A DNA stretch of 64,000 bases from Hyphomicrobiales bacterium. GTDB taxonomy: Bacteria; Pseudomonadota; Alphaproteobacteria; Rhizobiales; Aestuariivirgaceae. Shown piece after piece: positions 1 through 8,140 of this stretch. How positions within the stretch are numbered: position 1 is the first letter of the stretch; each line of letters starts with the position of its first letter. Position numbers and translations under genes: made by a program. The DNA is taken from the NCBI GenBank assembly GCA_025359045.1, contig JANYHN010000062.1, positions 62,001 through 126,000 of the forward strand, read 5' to 3'. The notes below the pieces were generated by a model. The model saw nothing but the letters and a program-made list of their open reading frames with translations, was not told the DNA's origin and ran no database searches.

Positions 1-47
1 TGAATATTATAAGATGCAACTCTCATGAGGGGCTCATCTTAATTGGC

Positions 48-1439
48 TTAAAGATAAGGCAGCAGCAGCCGTGTTGCTGCATCACGACATTTCACAGCAA
101 ATGACCGAGCTTCCAATTCTTCCTTAGTGAGCGGCACGAGACTACTTTGATCGATAATCGAAGATAACTTTTCAGCTAGAACCGTATCATACGCTTCAAT
201 GGCCATCTCGAAATTAAGACGCATGCTGCGCGTGTCCCAATTGGGACTACCGAATAGACACCAAGCGTCATCGACCACCATTAATTTGGAATGATTAAAG
301 GGCAGTGGCGCTCTTAAAATTTTGCAACCAGCGTGCAAAAGCGGCCCCACGTGAGCACGCATGGCCCAATCCATCGGAGCATGATCACTGATTGCCGGGA
401 TGACGATGCGAACGTCTATGCCGCGCGTGGCCGACAATTGAAGCGCCACCATCAATATTTCAGCAGGCAAGAAATAGGGCGTTGCTATTTTTATCGATTT
501 CTGTGCGGCAGAAATTGCCGAAAGTAACACCATCATGAGTTGTTCAGTTTCTTGATCAGGACCAGAAATGATGATGCGCGACTGTATTTCCCCAAACGCT
601 TGGTTATCGGGATTCCACAATGCTTGTGGCAATTCTTCACCCGTTGTAAACAGCCAGTCGTCAAGAAAATCAGTGGTGATTTGCTTAACGACTGGCCCGC
701 TGATTTTGAAGTGCGTATCACGGACTTTTATTTTTTTTCGCTGGCGGCCAGTGTTTTCATCGGCAATGTTCAAACCACCGATGAAGGCTGTGACACCGTC
801 AATAACAAGAATTTTTTTGTGTTGCCGCAAATTCAAAAATTGCATGCGCCACGGCAAGACCGAGTTCATAAATCGTGCCACGGTTACGTTTTGTTTTCGG
901 AAGAGATTATAGGTTACTCTCCCACTTCCAAAACCATCAATGAGCACCCGAACCATAACGCCGCGATGGCTCGCTATAGCAAGTGCATCGATAAACTCTT
1001 GACCAATTTTATCGGAGCGAAAGATGTAAGAAGTAAGTCCAACAGTTGTTTTGGCATTATTGATTGCGGCAAGCATCTGCGGATAGGCATCATCTCCGTC
1101 CTGTAATGGCAGCGATATATTCGAAGCCGCCAAAGCTCGGTTGGTCAATGCTCCGACAGTTGCCTTGAGATTGGCAAACGGATCGGAGTTTGAAAAACTG
1201 TCGCTAAAACGCGGGAGCTGCGATTTTGCCGAGGGCCGAAGGATTTGAGCGCGCCTCTGAACGCGGTTAATGCCAAAGGTAAAGTAAAGAATTGCGCCGA
1301 CAAGTGGCGAAAGCCAAGCCAAGCCAATCCAACCAATCGCGGATGTAACGTTTCGCTTTCTCAGCAATACGTGGATGGTGATGGCTGCCGCGATAAAAAA
1401 ATCCAACCCAAGAATTATGATACTCGAAGCATCCCACAT
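48..1439 (-). CDS. cls: Cardiolipin synthase (phospholipase D family)
   Basis: The 463-residue protein has two hydrophobic N-terminal segments followed by two phospholipase D HKD motifs, HKKILVIDG in the middle and HSKLMVVDD near the C-terminus, each followed by the usual G/S-N segment (GGLNIADE and GSPNWDTRS). This is the layout of membrane-bound bacterial cardiolipin synthases, which condense two phosphatidylglycerol molecules into cardiolipin at the inner membrane. The length fits the family. The ATG has an AAGG ribosome site about eight bases upstream. The gene stands alone on the minus strand. A different PLD-type phosphatidyltransferase is the only realistic alternative. Confidence 0.93.
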   Translation of the reverse strand: MWDASSIIILGLDFFIAAAITIHVLLRKRNVTSAIGWIGLAWLSPLVGAILYFTFGINRVQRRAQILRPSAKSQLPRFSDSFSNSDPFANLKATVGALTNRALAASNISLPLQDGDDAYPQMLAAINNAKTTVGLTSYIFRSDKIGQEFIDALAIASHRGVMVRVLIDGFGSGRVTYNLFRKQNVTVARFMNSVLPWRMQFLNLRQHKKILVIDGVTAFIGGLNIADENTGRQRKKIKVRDTHFKISGPVVKQITTDFLDDWLFTTGEELPQALWNPDNQAFGEIQSRIIISGPDQETEQLMMVLLSAISAAQKSIKIATPYFLPAEILMVALQLSATRGIDVRIVIPAISDHAPMDWAMRAHVGPLLHAGCKILRAPLPFNHSKLMVVDDAWCLFGSPNWDTRSMRLNFEMAIEAYDTVLAEKLSSIIDQSSLVPLTKEELEARSFAVKCRDAATRLLLPYL

Positions 1440-1583
1440 CTTAAGCCTTCGCTAGGATCGGTTGATGCTGCATCATTGAACTAAACAAACTTGAACTGGT
1501 TTTTGTTCCATGCGTTAACAACAGCCTTTTTTAAACCTAAAAACAACTCCTGATCGCCAAATTTCGATGCAATATTTTATAGC

Positions 1584-2105
1584 TTAAGCTGGTTTTGCAG
1601 CTTTCAAACCAGCAAAAACGCCAGCACTCAAGCCAACTGCATGAAGCATTGCCGTAGCAATTACAAATCCAACGCCATAGCCAAAGCCTGTGGCATCAAC
1701 GGGCATTTCGGAGCCATGGGCAAATCCGTGGAACACTGCAAAGAATCCGCACAAGCCCATCGCCACGCTAAGAGAAGTGTTCCACCGCAATGCTATAACA
1801 GCCGATAAAACGATGACTGAAGCAAAAATACCAATTTCAACATATGGCACAACAAAACCGCTGAGCGCCAGTCCAGCACCCACCGTCATCATTGCAACAA
1901 AGCTTGTAGGAACCAAATAACGCGCACGACCGCCCAGCATGGCTGCAAACAAACCCACAGCCACCATGGCCATAATATGGTCTATGCCAGTGAAGGGGTG
2001 AATAAAGCCGTTGAGAAACCCTGAATTGTCGTGTCCGGGATGAGCTTGGGCCAACCCTGTCATGGCCATCAATGCTGCTGCGCTTAAAAATAATTTCTGT
2101 TTCAT
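1584..2105 (-). CDS. HupE/UreJ family metal permease
   Basis: The 173-residue protein begins with a signal-like hydrophobic segment ending in AQAHPGHD and then shows the HupE/UreJ signatures HPFTGIDHIMAM and FHGFAHGSE, with about six hydrophobic segments. Members of this family are inner-membrane proteins linked to nickel or cobalt uptake, often next to hydrogenase or urease genes. No such genes are nearby, so the substrate is not given by context. The ATG has a strong AAGGAG site. The gene is monocistronic. Confidence 0.88.
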   Translation of the reverse strand: MKQKLFLSAAALMAMTGLAQAHPGHDNSGFLNGFIHPFTGIDHIMAMVAVGLFAAMLGGRARYLVPTSFVAMMTVGAGLALSGFVVPYVEIGIFASVIVLSAVIALRWNTSLSVAMGLCGFFAVFHGFAHGSEMPVDATGFGYGVGFVIATAMLHAVGLSAGVFAGLKAAKPA

Positions 2106-2219
2106 TTGCCGCTCCTTTGCTCTTGCCCACTTGCTGTTGCATAAGTGGTGTGGAGATTGATTAACACGGCGCGACTTTCATGCAAATCAAAATGCGCCCG
2201 GCAAAACTCATATTGCGAC

Positions 2220-2684
2220 TTAATTATTTTCGGGCAACGGAACATAGCCGGGCTTGTTTGGGTCCATCAGGGGCTTGGACGGGAGCGTATCTTGATCAAC
2301 ATCAGAAATAAACTGGGTCTTGTACTCGTCGAGTTGAAGACCTTTTTCATCAAGAGCTAACACCGTTACATGCAAGGGCACGTCTTTTTTGATTCCTGTC
2401 AGCGCTTTGCTTTCAAGCTTAAAAGTGAGTGCATCTGGGTTATTTGGAACCTCAATTCTTTGACGGGCTGCCTCACCGGGAACTTCGAATAGCGCAACGA
2501 TCTTGCCGCCTTCGGCGATCGGCGATACCCGCCGAACCACCACCACCATTGTGGCTTTCGAATAGCGATAATTGAAGGTTAATCCGCCACCCATGAATTG
2601 CAGATATTTCTTTGGCTTGTCGCCGCAGCTAACAAGCATGAGTGCAGAAAAAAACAAACATGCGATTGTATTGAAGAGTTTCAT
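2220..2684 (-). CDS. Putative lipoprotein of unknown function
   Basis: The 154-residue product starts with a type II signal peptide whose lipobox reads LVSC, putting the lipidated cysteine at about residue 20. The rest looks like a small beta-rich periplasmic domain, and the C-terminus is rich in proline. I do not recognise a family. The start overlaps the stop of the upstream LivH-like permease gene as ATGA, so the two are translationally coupled. That suggests the lipoprotein works with the permease, but it does not resemble a typical amino-acid binding protein and is far shorter than one. Confidence 0.75.
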   Translation of the reverse strand: MKLFNTIACLFFSALMLVSCGDKPKKYLQFMGGGLTFNYRYSKATMVVVVRRVSPIAEGGKIVALFEVPGEAARQRIEVPNNPDALTFKLESKALTGIKKDVPLHVTVLALDEKGLQLDEYKTQFISDVDQDTLPSKPLMDPNKPGYVPLPENN

Positions 2685-3604
2685 TGTGCTTCGCTCTCTC
2701 TTTCATGACCAATTCCGGCCAAGCCTTCGGGCCGGAGAATTAAACACAAAACAATAATGCTGAACACGGCGACATCACGGTAGGTCGTTCCAAAAGCCGT
2801 CGACCAACTGACTTCAAGGAATGCCAAAACGCAGGCCCCGATTATCGCGCCACGTATTGTGCCAAAACCGCCAATGACTGAAGCGAACATGGCTTTAAAG
2901 CCGATTATCATGCCAATCGAAAAACTTGCACCACCATAAGAAATTGCCGACGCCCACCCTGTGACACCTGCCAAGGCCCCTGCAATTCCAAAACTCTGGT
3001 GGGCTATAACTTCTGGATTGATGCCGCAAAGCGCAGTGAGTTTCAATGATTGCGCGCAGGCCCGCCAATGCAGTCCAAACCGTGTCAGTTTCAGCAACAA
3101 TCCAACGCCAACCACCGAGCCCAACCCTACTAAAATGGCCATAGATGTGATGGCGGAAAGCTTCACTACATATTGGCCATGCATTTCAAAAATGGATAGG
3201 CCTGAAAACAAAGGTGGTACCCAAACATCACGACTCGCAGATTGTATCCGCATGATTTCTTCAATGAAAATTGAAAGGCCAATGGATGCAATCATGAATG
3301 CCAGCGGATATTCAAGCAGTTTCTTACCCATGAACACCTTGGCAATAACGGCACCTAATGCCCCGCCGCACGCAATGGCGGCGGCGAGCGACCAGAGTGC
3401 CGCGCTCAAATCGCTATCGCCGCTCAATTGCGATGCAAAGCAAACATAGATTGCAGCAAAACTGCCAAACATGGCAAGATCACCAAATGATAAAAATATC
3501 CGCCGCGTAATCGCCTGGATCATTGCGAATGCAACAGACAATGGCAAATAGAAGCTCAGCAGTTGAAGCGTGTTGATAAGTTGCTGAAGCCAGAACTCAA
3601 ACAT
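2681..3604 (-). CDS. LivH-like branched-chain amino acid ABC permease, orphan
   Basis: The protein of about 307 residues is strongly hydrophobic, with eight or so membrane segments. It has the LivH-type opening (FWLQQLINTLQLLSFYLPLS) and the GAIIGACVLAFLEV segment near the C-terminus typical of branched-chain amino acid ABC permeases. The ATG at 3604 was chosen because family members begin just before the LQQLINT-like segment; an ATG at 3625 in the same frame is possible, and neither has a clear ribosome site. No LivM, LivG, LivF or periplasmic binding protein gene is adjacent, which is unusual because these permeases work as heterodimers. The gene overlaps both neighbours on the same strand. 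Confidence 0.83.
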   Translation of the reverse strand: MFEFWLQQLINTLQLLSFYLPLSVAFAMIQAITRRIFLSFGDLAMFGSFAAIYVCFASQLSGDSDLSAALWSLAAAIACGGALGAVIAKVFMGKKLLEYPLAFMIASIGLSIFIEEIMRIQSASRDVWVPPLFSGLSIFEMHGQYVVKLSAITSMAILVGLGSVVGVGLLLKLTRFGLHWRACAQSLKLTALCGINPEVIAHQSFGIAGALAGVTGWASAISYGGASFSIGMIIGFKAMFASVIGGFGTIRGAIIGACVLAFLEVSWSTAFGTTYRDVAVFSIIVLCLILRPEGLAGIGHERESEAQ

Positions 3605-3992
3605 TTTTGCCGAGTTGCCAATCATTGACAAGAACTTCGACCAGCGTAACTTTTTCGGGCAAAGCCAACAAAAATTCAGGATCGCGTTCTAAATGGCGCG
3701 TGCGCGTTAAATCGTTTCCCGACCAAACGGCGATTGACTGCAAGCTAGGCCAATATGAAATTACCGTGAAATTGGCAACCTCAGCGCCGATTTCACGAAA
3801 CATTTGCACACCCAGATTTCCATCCATGCGTTCGATTTTCAATACCCCAAACTCATAGAGATACTGGGCGTAATCCGAAGAATGTTCGGCCTTCGTTTGT
3901 CCATGCCAGATGCGAGCATAAACCGATTTCGCGATTGAGTGCTGAGCATGAATTTCCACTTTGCCCGCAGCGAATTGTGTCGATTGAACCAT
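3597..3992 (-). CDS. Antibiotic biosynthesis monooxygenase-like (dimeric alpha-beta barrel) protein
   Basis: From the internal ATG at 3992, which has a GAAGGCG site, the product is 131 residues. The segment SVYARIWHGQTKAEHSSDYA followed by a late LPEKVTLVEVLVNDW matches small ferredoxin-like dimeric alpha-beta barrel proteins of the ABM class (stress-responsive or quinone-oxidising monooxygenases). A longer frame reaches 4100, but its first 36 residues look unlike the family. The gene is divergent from a TetR regulator and overlaps the downstream permease gene by 8 bp, so it probably heads an ABM-permease-lipoprotein operon under that regulator. Confidence 0.72.
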   Translation of the reverse strand: MVQSTQFAAGKVEIHAQHSIAKSVYARIWHGQTKAEHSSDYAQYLYEFGVLKIERMDGNLGVQMFREIGAEVANFTVISYWPSLQSIAVWSGNDLTRTRHLERDPEFLLALPEKVTLVEVLVNDWQLGKNV

Positions 3993-4012
3993 GAACACGC
4001 CTTCACAAATTA

Positions 4013-4024
4013 AAACAATTGTTT
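4013..4024. promoter_or_regulatory. 12-bp perfect palindrome, candidate TetR operator
   Basis: AAACAATTGTTT is a perfect palindrome in the 81-bp space between the divergent ABM-like gene and the TetR gene. Position and symmetry suit an operator used by the adjacent TetR protein for itself and for the leftward operon. This is inference from layout only. Confidence 0.45.
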
Positions 4025-4073
4025 CATACAAGCGTTTAGTATAGATTGGAAGCACAATTTCTAGAGCAGGAAA

Positions 4074-4724
4074 ATGCCAACGCCAGATCCATTCGAACAT
4101 GCCATTGAAACTCGCGACCGGATTCTGAGTGCAGCAAGAGATCTTTTTGCGACAACAGGATTCAATGGAACGACATTGCGCGAAATTACCGAGCGTGCTG
4201 ATGCGAATTTAGCAGCCGTCAACTATTATTTTGGAACAAAAGAACGGTTAATCCTCAGCACTATCGAGGAGGCGGTGTTCCCCTTGGTCGCGGCACGACT
4301 GAAGGCTTTACATAAGTGCTTGGGGCTCGCAAATCCGATGCTCCCCACCATTGACCAACTGGCCCAAGCGTTGGTGAGGCCCCTGCTCACTTTCAGTAAA
4401 GGCGAAAATCGCAACAGGCTTTTATTGTTAATGCAAATTCGTGAGGACAATCATACCGCCATAGTGGTCAAGCACTTCAAGCCGTTGCACGAGCTGTTTG
4501 TCAACTCACTTAACGCCGTGTTGCCACATCTGTCAAAATCGGAAATTGCTTTTCGCTACGATTGCGCCCGCGGTGCAACTCTGCAATCACTGGTCGAACT
4601 TGCACCAGCGCGAAAACTCGTAACCATGTCTGATTACGAACGCTCCAAATTAGATACGGACAAAAGACGCGAGGCAGCCTTGATCAACTTTGTAAGCGCT
4701 GGATTTCAAGCATCTGTGGATTAA
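4074..4724 (+). CDS. TetR/AcrR family transcriptional regulator
   Basis: The N-terminal helix-turn-helix is clear: DRILSAARDLFATTGFNG, then TLREITERADANLAAVNYYF and GTKERL, the usual TetR order ending in the Y-Y/F-F-x-x-K-E-x-L recognition segment. The remaining ~150 residues form the ligand-binding and dimerisation part, which resembles CerR/YbiH-type regulators in the phrase AAVNYYFGTKE. At 216 residues it has normal family length. It is divergent from the ABM-like/permease operon, its likely target. The ligand is unknown. Confidence 0.9.
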   Translation: MPTPDPFEHAIETRDRILSAARDLFATTGFNGTTLREITERADANLAAVNYYFGTKERLILSTIEEAVFPLVAARLKALHKCLGLANPMLPTIDQLAQALVRPLLTFSKGENRNRLLLLMQIREDNHTAIVVKHFKPLHELFVNSLNAVLPHLSKSEIAFRYDCARGATLQSLVELAPARKLVTMSDYERSKLDTDKRREAALINFVSAGFQASVD

Positions 4725-4779
4725 TGCCGACTCAGGCAGCAACCGAGTATGCTGCAGTCGCAACAATGGAGGAAACACA

Positions 4780-5163
4780 ATGACTGAACTCACTTGTCTT
4801 GAACTCAGTATTCTACTCTGGCTGGCCCATGTGCTTGTCCAAGCCATCACCGCACGGGGCGAATTTGGCGACGATTATCTGTTCACCCCGCGCGATAAAG
4901 ACGTGACGGCAAAGGGGCTTGCGGTGGGTCGCGCCACCAGGGCATTGCACAACTATATTGAAAACCTGGTACCGTTTGTGGCCGTTGATCTCGCTCTGAT
5001 TGTCACTCAGCACACTGGCGGCATTGGGGCAACAATCTGGATCATTGCGCGCATTGCATATCTTCCAATCTATATTATTGGCACAAAATATGTACGCACG
5101 GCTTGCTGGTTTGTTAGTATCATTGGATTAATGATGATGTTGGCGCGTTTGGCAGGTTATTAA
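4780..5163 (+). CDS. MAPEG family membrane protein
   Basis: The 127-residue product has four hydrophobic helices and the MAPEG-type loop GRATRALHNYIENLVPFVAVDL, with the R-x-x-x-N-x-x-E-N-x-x-P-F pattern found in bacterial MAPEG proteins (relatives of microsomal glutathione transferases). The ATG follows a strong GGAGG site. The gene lies downstream of the TetR gene with a 55-bp gap and ends at a strong terminator. The substrate cannot be read from the sequence. Confidence 0.88.
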   Translation: MTELTCLELSILLWLAHVLVQAITARGEFGDDYLFTPRDKDVTAKGLAVGRATRALHNYIENLVPFVAVDLALIVTQHTGGIGATIWIIARIAYLPIYIIGTKYVRTACWFVSIIGLMMMLARLAGY

Positions 5164-5187
5164 ACGCATACGCCAAGTTTTAGTTCC

Positions 5188-5220
5188 AAGGCGGCGAATA
5201 TATTCGCCGCTTTATTTTTT
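5188..5220 (+). terminator. Rho-independent terminator after the MAPEG gene
   Basis: A perfect 20-bp palindrome, GCGGCGAATA then TATTCGCCGC (5191-5210), sits inside AAG..TTT flanks and is followed by TTTATTTTTT. It ends transcription of the MAPEG gene. Confidence 0.85.
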
Positions 5221-5326
5221 GAGCCACCTTCCGAACCTAAACGCCAGATGAACGAGCCATTCAGGCCACATTCCGCTGCAGCATGGCAACTTATCTTCAA
5301 GTTCGGCGTTTAAGTCTTACAGGAGC

Positions 5327-5521
5327 TTGAAAATGAAAACCTTTGCTAGTGTCATAATTCTCACCGTTTCATTTCTTTCAGCTGGCGCGTTCGCCGGCAA
5401 TCCCGCTCCTGTACAATCCCACAAGCTAAACGTCACCGTAGTTTACAAAAATCAACTTGGCCCAACAAAGGCTCAAATCGTTGATCGCATTTGTAAATTA
5501 AACTTCTGCCGCGAGGCATAG
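5327..5521 (+). CDS. Small secreted protein of unknown function
   Basis: The 64-residue product begins with a clear Sec signal peptide (MKMKTFASVIILTVSFLSAG) with likely cleavage after AFA. The mature part of about 40 residues has two cysteines near the C-terminus (C-K-L-N-F-C) that could form a small disulfide loop. An AGGAG site lies at good spacing before the ATG. It sits alone between the MAPEG terminator and the convergent Anbu operon. I do not recognise a family. Confidence 0.65.
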   Translation: MKMKTFASVIILTVSFLSAGAFAGNPAPVQSHKLNVTVVYKNQLGPTKAQIVDRICKLNFCREA

Positions 5522-5616
5522 TTTCGAAATTTGCATCCGACTGGAGGCAAATGCAGTGTGTGCGACTGGGCCGTGAACAACGCCCCCTCTCAAGGTCTGG
5601 TCGCACTCCTGCTACT

Positions 5617-6354
5617 CTAAATATCAAACGCTTCAATTTGCGCAAAGGCAGTGCGGAGCGCTTTTGACCATTCGCTTGAAAGCATTTTGAAATAAGGATC
5701 GTCAGGACCGATCCGCTTATTATGCTCAAATTTTAGTGAGCCTGTCTCATAAGTCAGCATATCGATCGGCAATCCCACGCTCAAATTTGAACGCAGCGTC
5801 GAATCAAATGACAGCAGAATCATTTTTGCAGCATCACCCAGTTTCATGTCGTTGCGAGCCACACGGTCAAGAATGGGTTTGCCATATTTATGTTCGCCAA
5901 TTTGAAAAAACGGCGTGTCTGCGCTAGCCTCAATAAAATTGCCTTCCCTATAAATTTGAAAAAGGCGTGGTGGCTGTTTGCCAATCTGGCCACCAAAGAT
6001 AAAACTGGCGGCAAATGCATCACCGGTTGCCCCCAGTTCCTCGCCATCCATCTTGCGCACTTCACGAATGGCGCGGCCTACAATGCGCGCCGCCTGAAAC
6101 ATGGTTTTGGCGGCAAACAAATTATCAGGGTCTTTAACCTTGCCCGCTGGCTTGGCATGTTCTGAAAGCAAGCTGACGACGGCTTGGGTGACAGCAAGAT
6201 TGCCAGCAGTGAGCAACGTAAAAACACTATGCCCTTTGTTTTCCAAACAATGTAGCTTTTTGAATTTGCCAACACTATCCATGCCCGCATTGGTGCGTGT
6301 GTCAGCAGCCATGACGAGGCCCTCATCCAACAACATTCCCACGCAATAAGTCAT
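5617..6354 (-). CDS. Anbu proteasome-like peptidase
   Basis: The 245-residue product starts M-T-Y-C-V-G, so removal of Met exposes Thr1. The VMAADTRTNAG segment places the conserved Asp at mature position 17, and FKKLH supplies the lysine expected near 32-33, which completes the Ntn-hydrolase set. This fits Anbu (ancestral beta subunit), a self-assembling proteasome relative with no dedicated unfoldase. A GGGAGA site precedes the ATG. It is the last gene of a four-gene minus-strand cluster with ATP-grasp, alpha-E and transglutaminase-like proteins, the standard Anbu neighbourhood. Its natural substrate is unknown. Confidence 0.93.
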   Translation of the reverse strand: MTYCVGMLLDEGLVMAADTRTNAGMDSVGKFKKLHCLENKGHSVFTLLTAGNLAVTQAVVSLLSEHAKPAGKVKDPDNLFAAKTMFQAARIVGRAIREVRKMDGEELGATGDAFAASFIFGGQIGKQPPRLFQIYREGNFIEASADTPFFQIGEHKYGKPILDRVARNDMKLGDAAKMILLSFDSTLRSNLSVGLPIDMLTYETGSLKFEHNKRIGPDDPYFKMLSSEWSKALRTAFAQIEAFDI

Positions 6355-6378
6355 AAACGTCTCCCAGAATTATTTTTT

Positions 6379-7185
6379 CTATTGTTGGTCGATCTCGACG
6401 CGTACTTCAACTGTCATGGTTTCGTGAGCTCCGCCCCGCCTTGAACCGCGAATTGGAGTTACGGCCGCCGCATCAATGCCAGCTGCCACGCGCACGTAAT
6501 GATCAGTGGGGCAGATACCATTAGCGGCATCAAAACCAACCCATCCCAAATCTGGCACAAAGGCCTCGGCCCAGGCATGCGAGGCACTGGACGACGCGCC
6601 GATTCCCGTGACCAAATAACCTGTTACATAGCGCGACGGAAAGCCCAACGCCCGCGCCACACCCAAGAAAATATGGGTGTGATCCTGGCAAACGCCGCGC
6701 CCCCTTAGATAAGCTTCAGCCGCAGTTGTGCTAGCATCAGTGGCCCCAATTGTGAATTCAACTTGGTGGTGAATGGCCGCCATCAAAGCGTGCAACTGTT
6801 CCAAACCTTTAGACCCCGAAAGCGGAGCTTGCACATTATCTTGAATTTGCAAGCTTGGTCTCGTAGCTTCGGTTTGCCTTAGGAAAACCGAATTGGGTGC
6901 GGCACAGACAACGCCGTTCACTAAGCCACCCGCATTTTCGCAATCGACCAAACCTTCAGCGATGACTTCAACAGGGCCTCTGATATTACTGCAGGTGACG
7001 AGATAAACAATATTTCCAAAACCGTCGATATAACTCAATGCGTTTTCAATTCCTGGCGTGGTGATGGCCCACTGCACAACTTTCTGAGAAGCAAAAGAAA
7101 GCGGTGTGAGATGCAAGCGCTGCACCGAATAATCCAGTACTGAATCATATTCAAAATGGGTGACGTGGCGAACAGCGAGGCGCAT
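6379..7185 (-). CDS. Transglutaminase-like cysteine peptidase of the Anbu cluster
   Basis: The 268-residue product has the bacterial transglutaminase N-terminal region (MRLAVRHVTHFEYD, then LHLTPLS) followed by the papain-like core. The catalytic triad is visible: Cys166 in GRGVCQDH, His203 in SHAWAEAF and Asp219 in VGFDAANG. It ends 24 bp before Anbu and begins 6 bp after alpha-E. Proteins of this type travel with Anbu and are predicted to cleave or transfer amide or isopeptide bonds. No signal peptide is seen, so it should be cytoplasmic. Confidence 0.92.
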   Translation of the reverse strand: MRLAVRHVTHFEYDSVLDYSVQRLHLTPLSFASQKVVQWAITTPGIENALSYIDGFGNIVYLVTCSNIRGPVEVIAEGLVDCENAGGLVNGVVCAAPNSVFLRQTEATRPSLQIQDNVQAPLSGSKGLEQLHALMAAIHHQVEFTIGATDASTTAAEAYLRGRGVCQDHTHIFLGVARALGFPSRYVTGYLVTGIGASSSASHAWAEAFVPDLGWVGFDAANGICPTDHYVRVAAGIDAAAVTPIRGSRRGGAHETMTVEVRVEIDQQ

Positions 7186-7191
7186 GGGTCC

Positions 7192-8139
7192 TCAGGGGAA
7201 ATTATAGGTTTTAGAAATGCTCTGCGAAAGCGCGTTATTCGCCTCCATGAAGTCTTGCAAAAATTCGTGCAAGCCATCCTGAAATATCTGTTCCATCTTT
7301 CCGCCTTTCAAGCGCGCCTGAGTTTGAGCAGCAAGTGCATGGCAATCATAAAGCTGCCCATAAAGTTGGCCCAAATCATTCAGCGCTAAATTGATCCAAT
7401 TATATGCAAAGAGCAAAGAGCGCGGCATTTCTTCTTGCAAAATTAAAAACTCGGAAACAAGCCAAGGCTTATAACGGCTATCTTTATAAAACCAGCGATA
7501 GGCCCGGTGTGCAGATACTGAACGCAACACTTGCGCCCACTGTTGCGCATCAACATCGCTACCCACATCAGTGGCGCGTGGCAACAGAATGAAATATTTT
7601 ACGTCGAGAATGCGTGCTGTATTATCGGCACGCTCGATGAAATTTCCAAGCTGACTGAAATAATAAGGATCAGTGCGCAACATTGTGCCCAGCAAAGCAC
7701 CGCGAAACGCCATGGCTTTTTGCTTCACCCATTCCAGAAAACTGGGTAGGCGGTCTGAGGTGATCGTGTCGGGATCGATATGTGCCAGTTCATTCCACGT
7801 AGAATTTAAACTTTCCCACACATCGCGGGTGAGCGCCGTACGCACGGCGCGCCCATTGTTTCGCGCGGCTTTGAGGCAGGATTTAACGCTAGTTGGATTT
7901 TCTTCATCAAACAGCAAAAAGCTGATCACGCGCGCACCGTGAATATCATCATATTTTGCAGCATAACTTTCAGCACAGGCCGCACTGGTCAAAGTTGAAC
8001 GCCATTCGTCGCGGTGGCCTTCAACAGCGCCGGGCATCAATGAGATGCGGTAACCCACTTCCAAAAGCCGTGCCATGTTTTCAGCACGTTCAACATAACG
8101 CGACATCCAATACAGTGATGAGGCTGTGCGTCCCAGCAT
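7192..8139 (-). CDS. Alpha-E domain protein of the Anbu cluster
   Basis: Starting at the ATG at 8139, which has a GGAGGA site, the product is 315 residues and begins MLGRTASSLYWMSRYVERAE, the hallmark opening of alpha-E proteins. The rest is mainly helical with conserved acidic and arginine residues, including QLGNFIERADNTARILDVKY. The start lies 1 bp past the stop of the ATP-grasp gene, so expression is coupled. The biochemical role is unknown; co-occurrence with circularly permuted ATP-grasp enzymes suggests a partner in making or handling a peptide. Confidence 0.92.
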   Translation of the reverse strand: MLGRTASSLYWMSRYVERAENMARLLEVGYRISLMPGAVEGHRDEWRSTLTSAACAESYAAKYDDIHGARVISFLLFDEENPTSVKSCLKAARNNGRAVRTALTRDVWESLNSTWNELAHIDPDTITSDRLPSFLEWVKQKAMAFRGALLGTMLRTDPYYFSQLGNFIERADNTARILDVKYFILLPRATDVGSDVDAQQWAQVLRSVSAHRAYRWFYKDSRYKPWLVSEFLILQEEMPRSLLFAYNWINLALNDLGQLYGQLYDCHALAAQTQARLKGGKMEQIFQDGLHEFLQDFMEANNALSQSISKTYNFP

Positions 8140-8140
8140 G

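Noticed and set aside
540-1106. Long plus-strand open frame across the cardiolipin synthase gene
   Set aside because: It lies fully antisense to a gene with two intact HKD motifs and has no family-like sequence or ribosome site.
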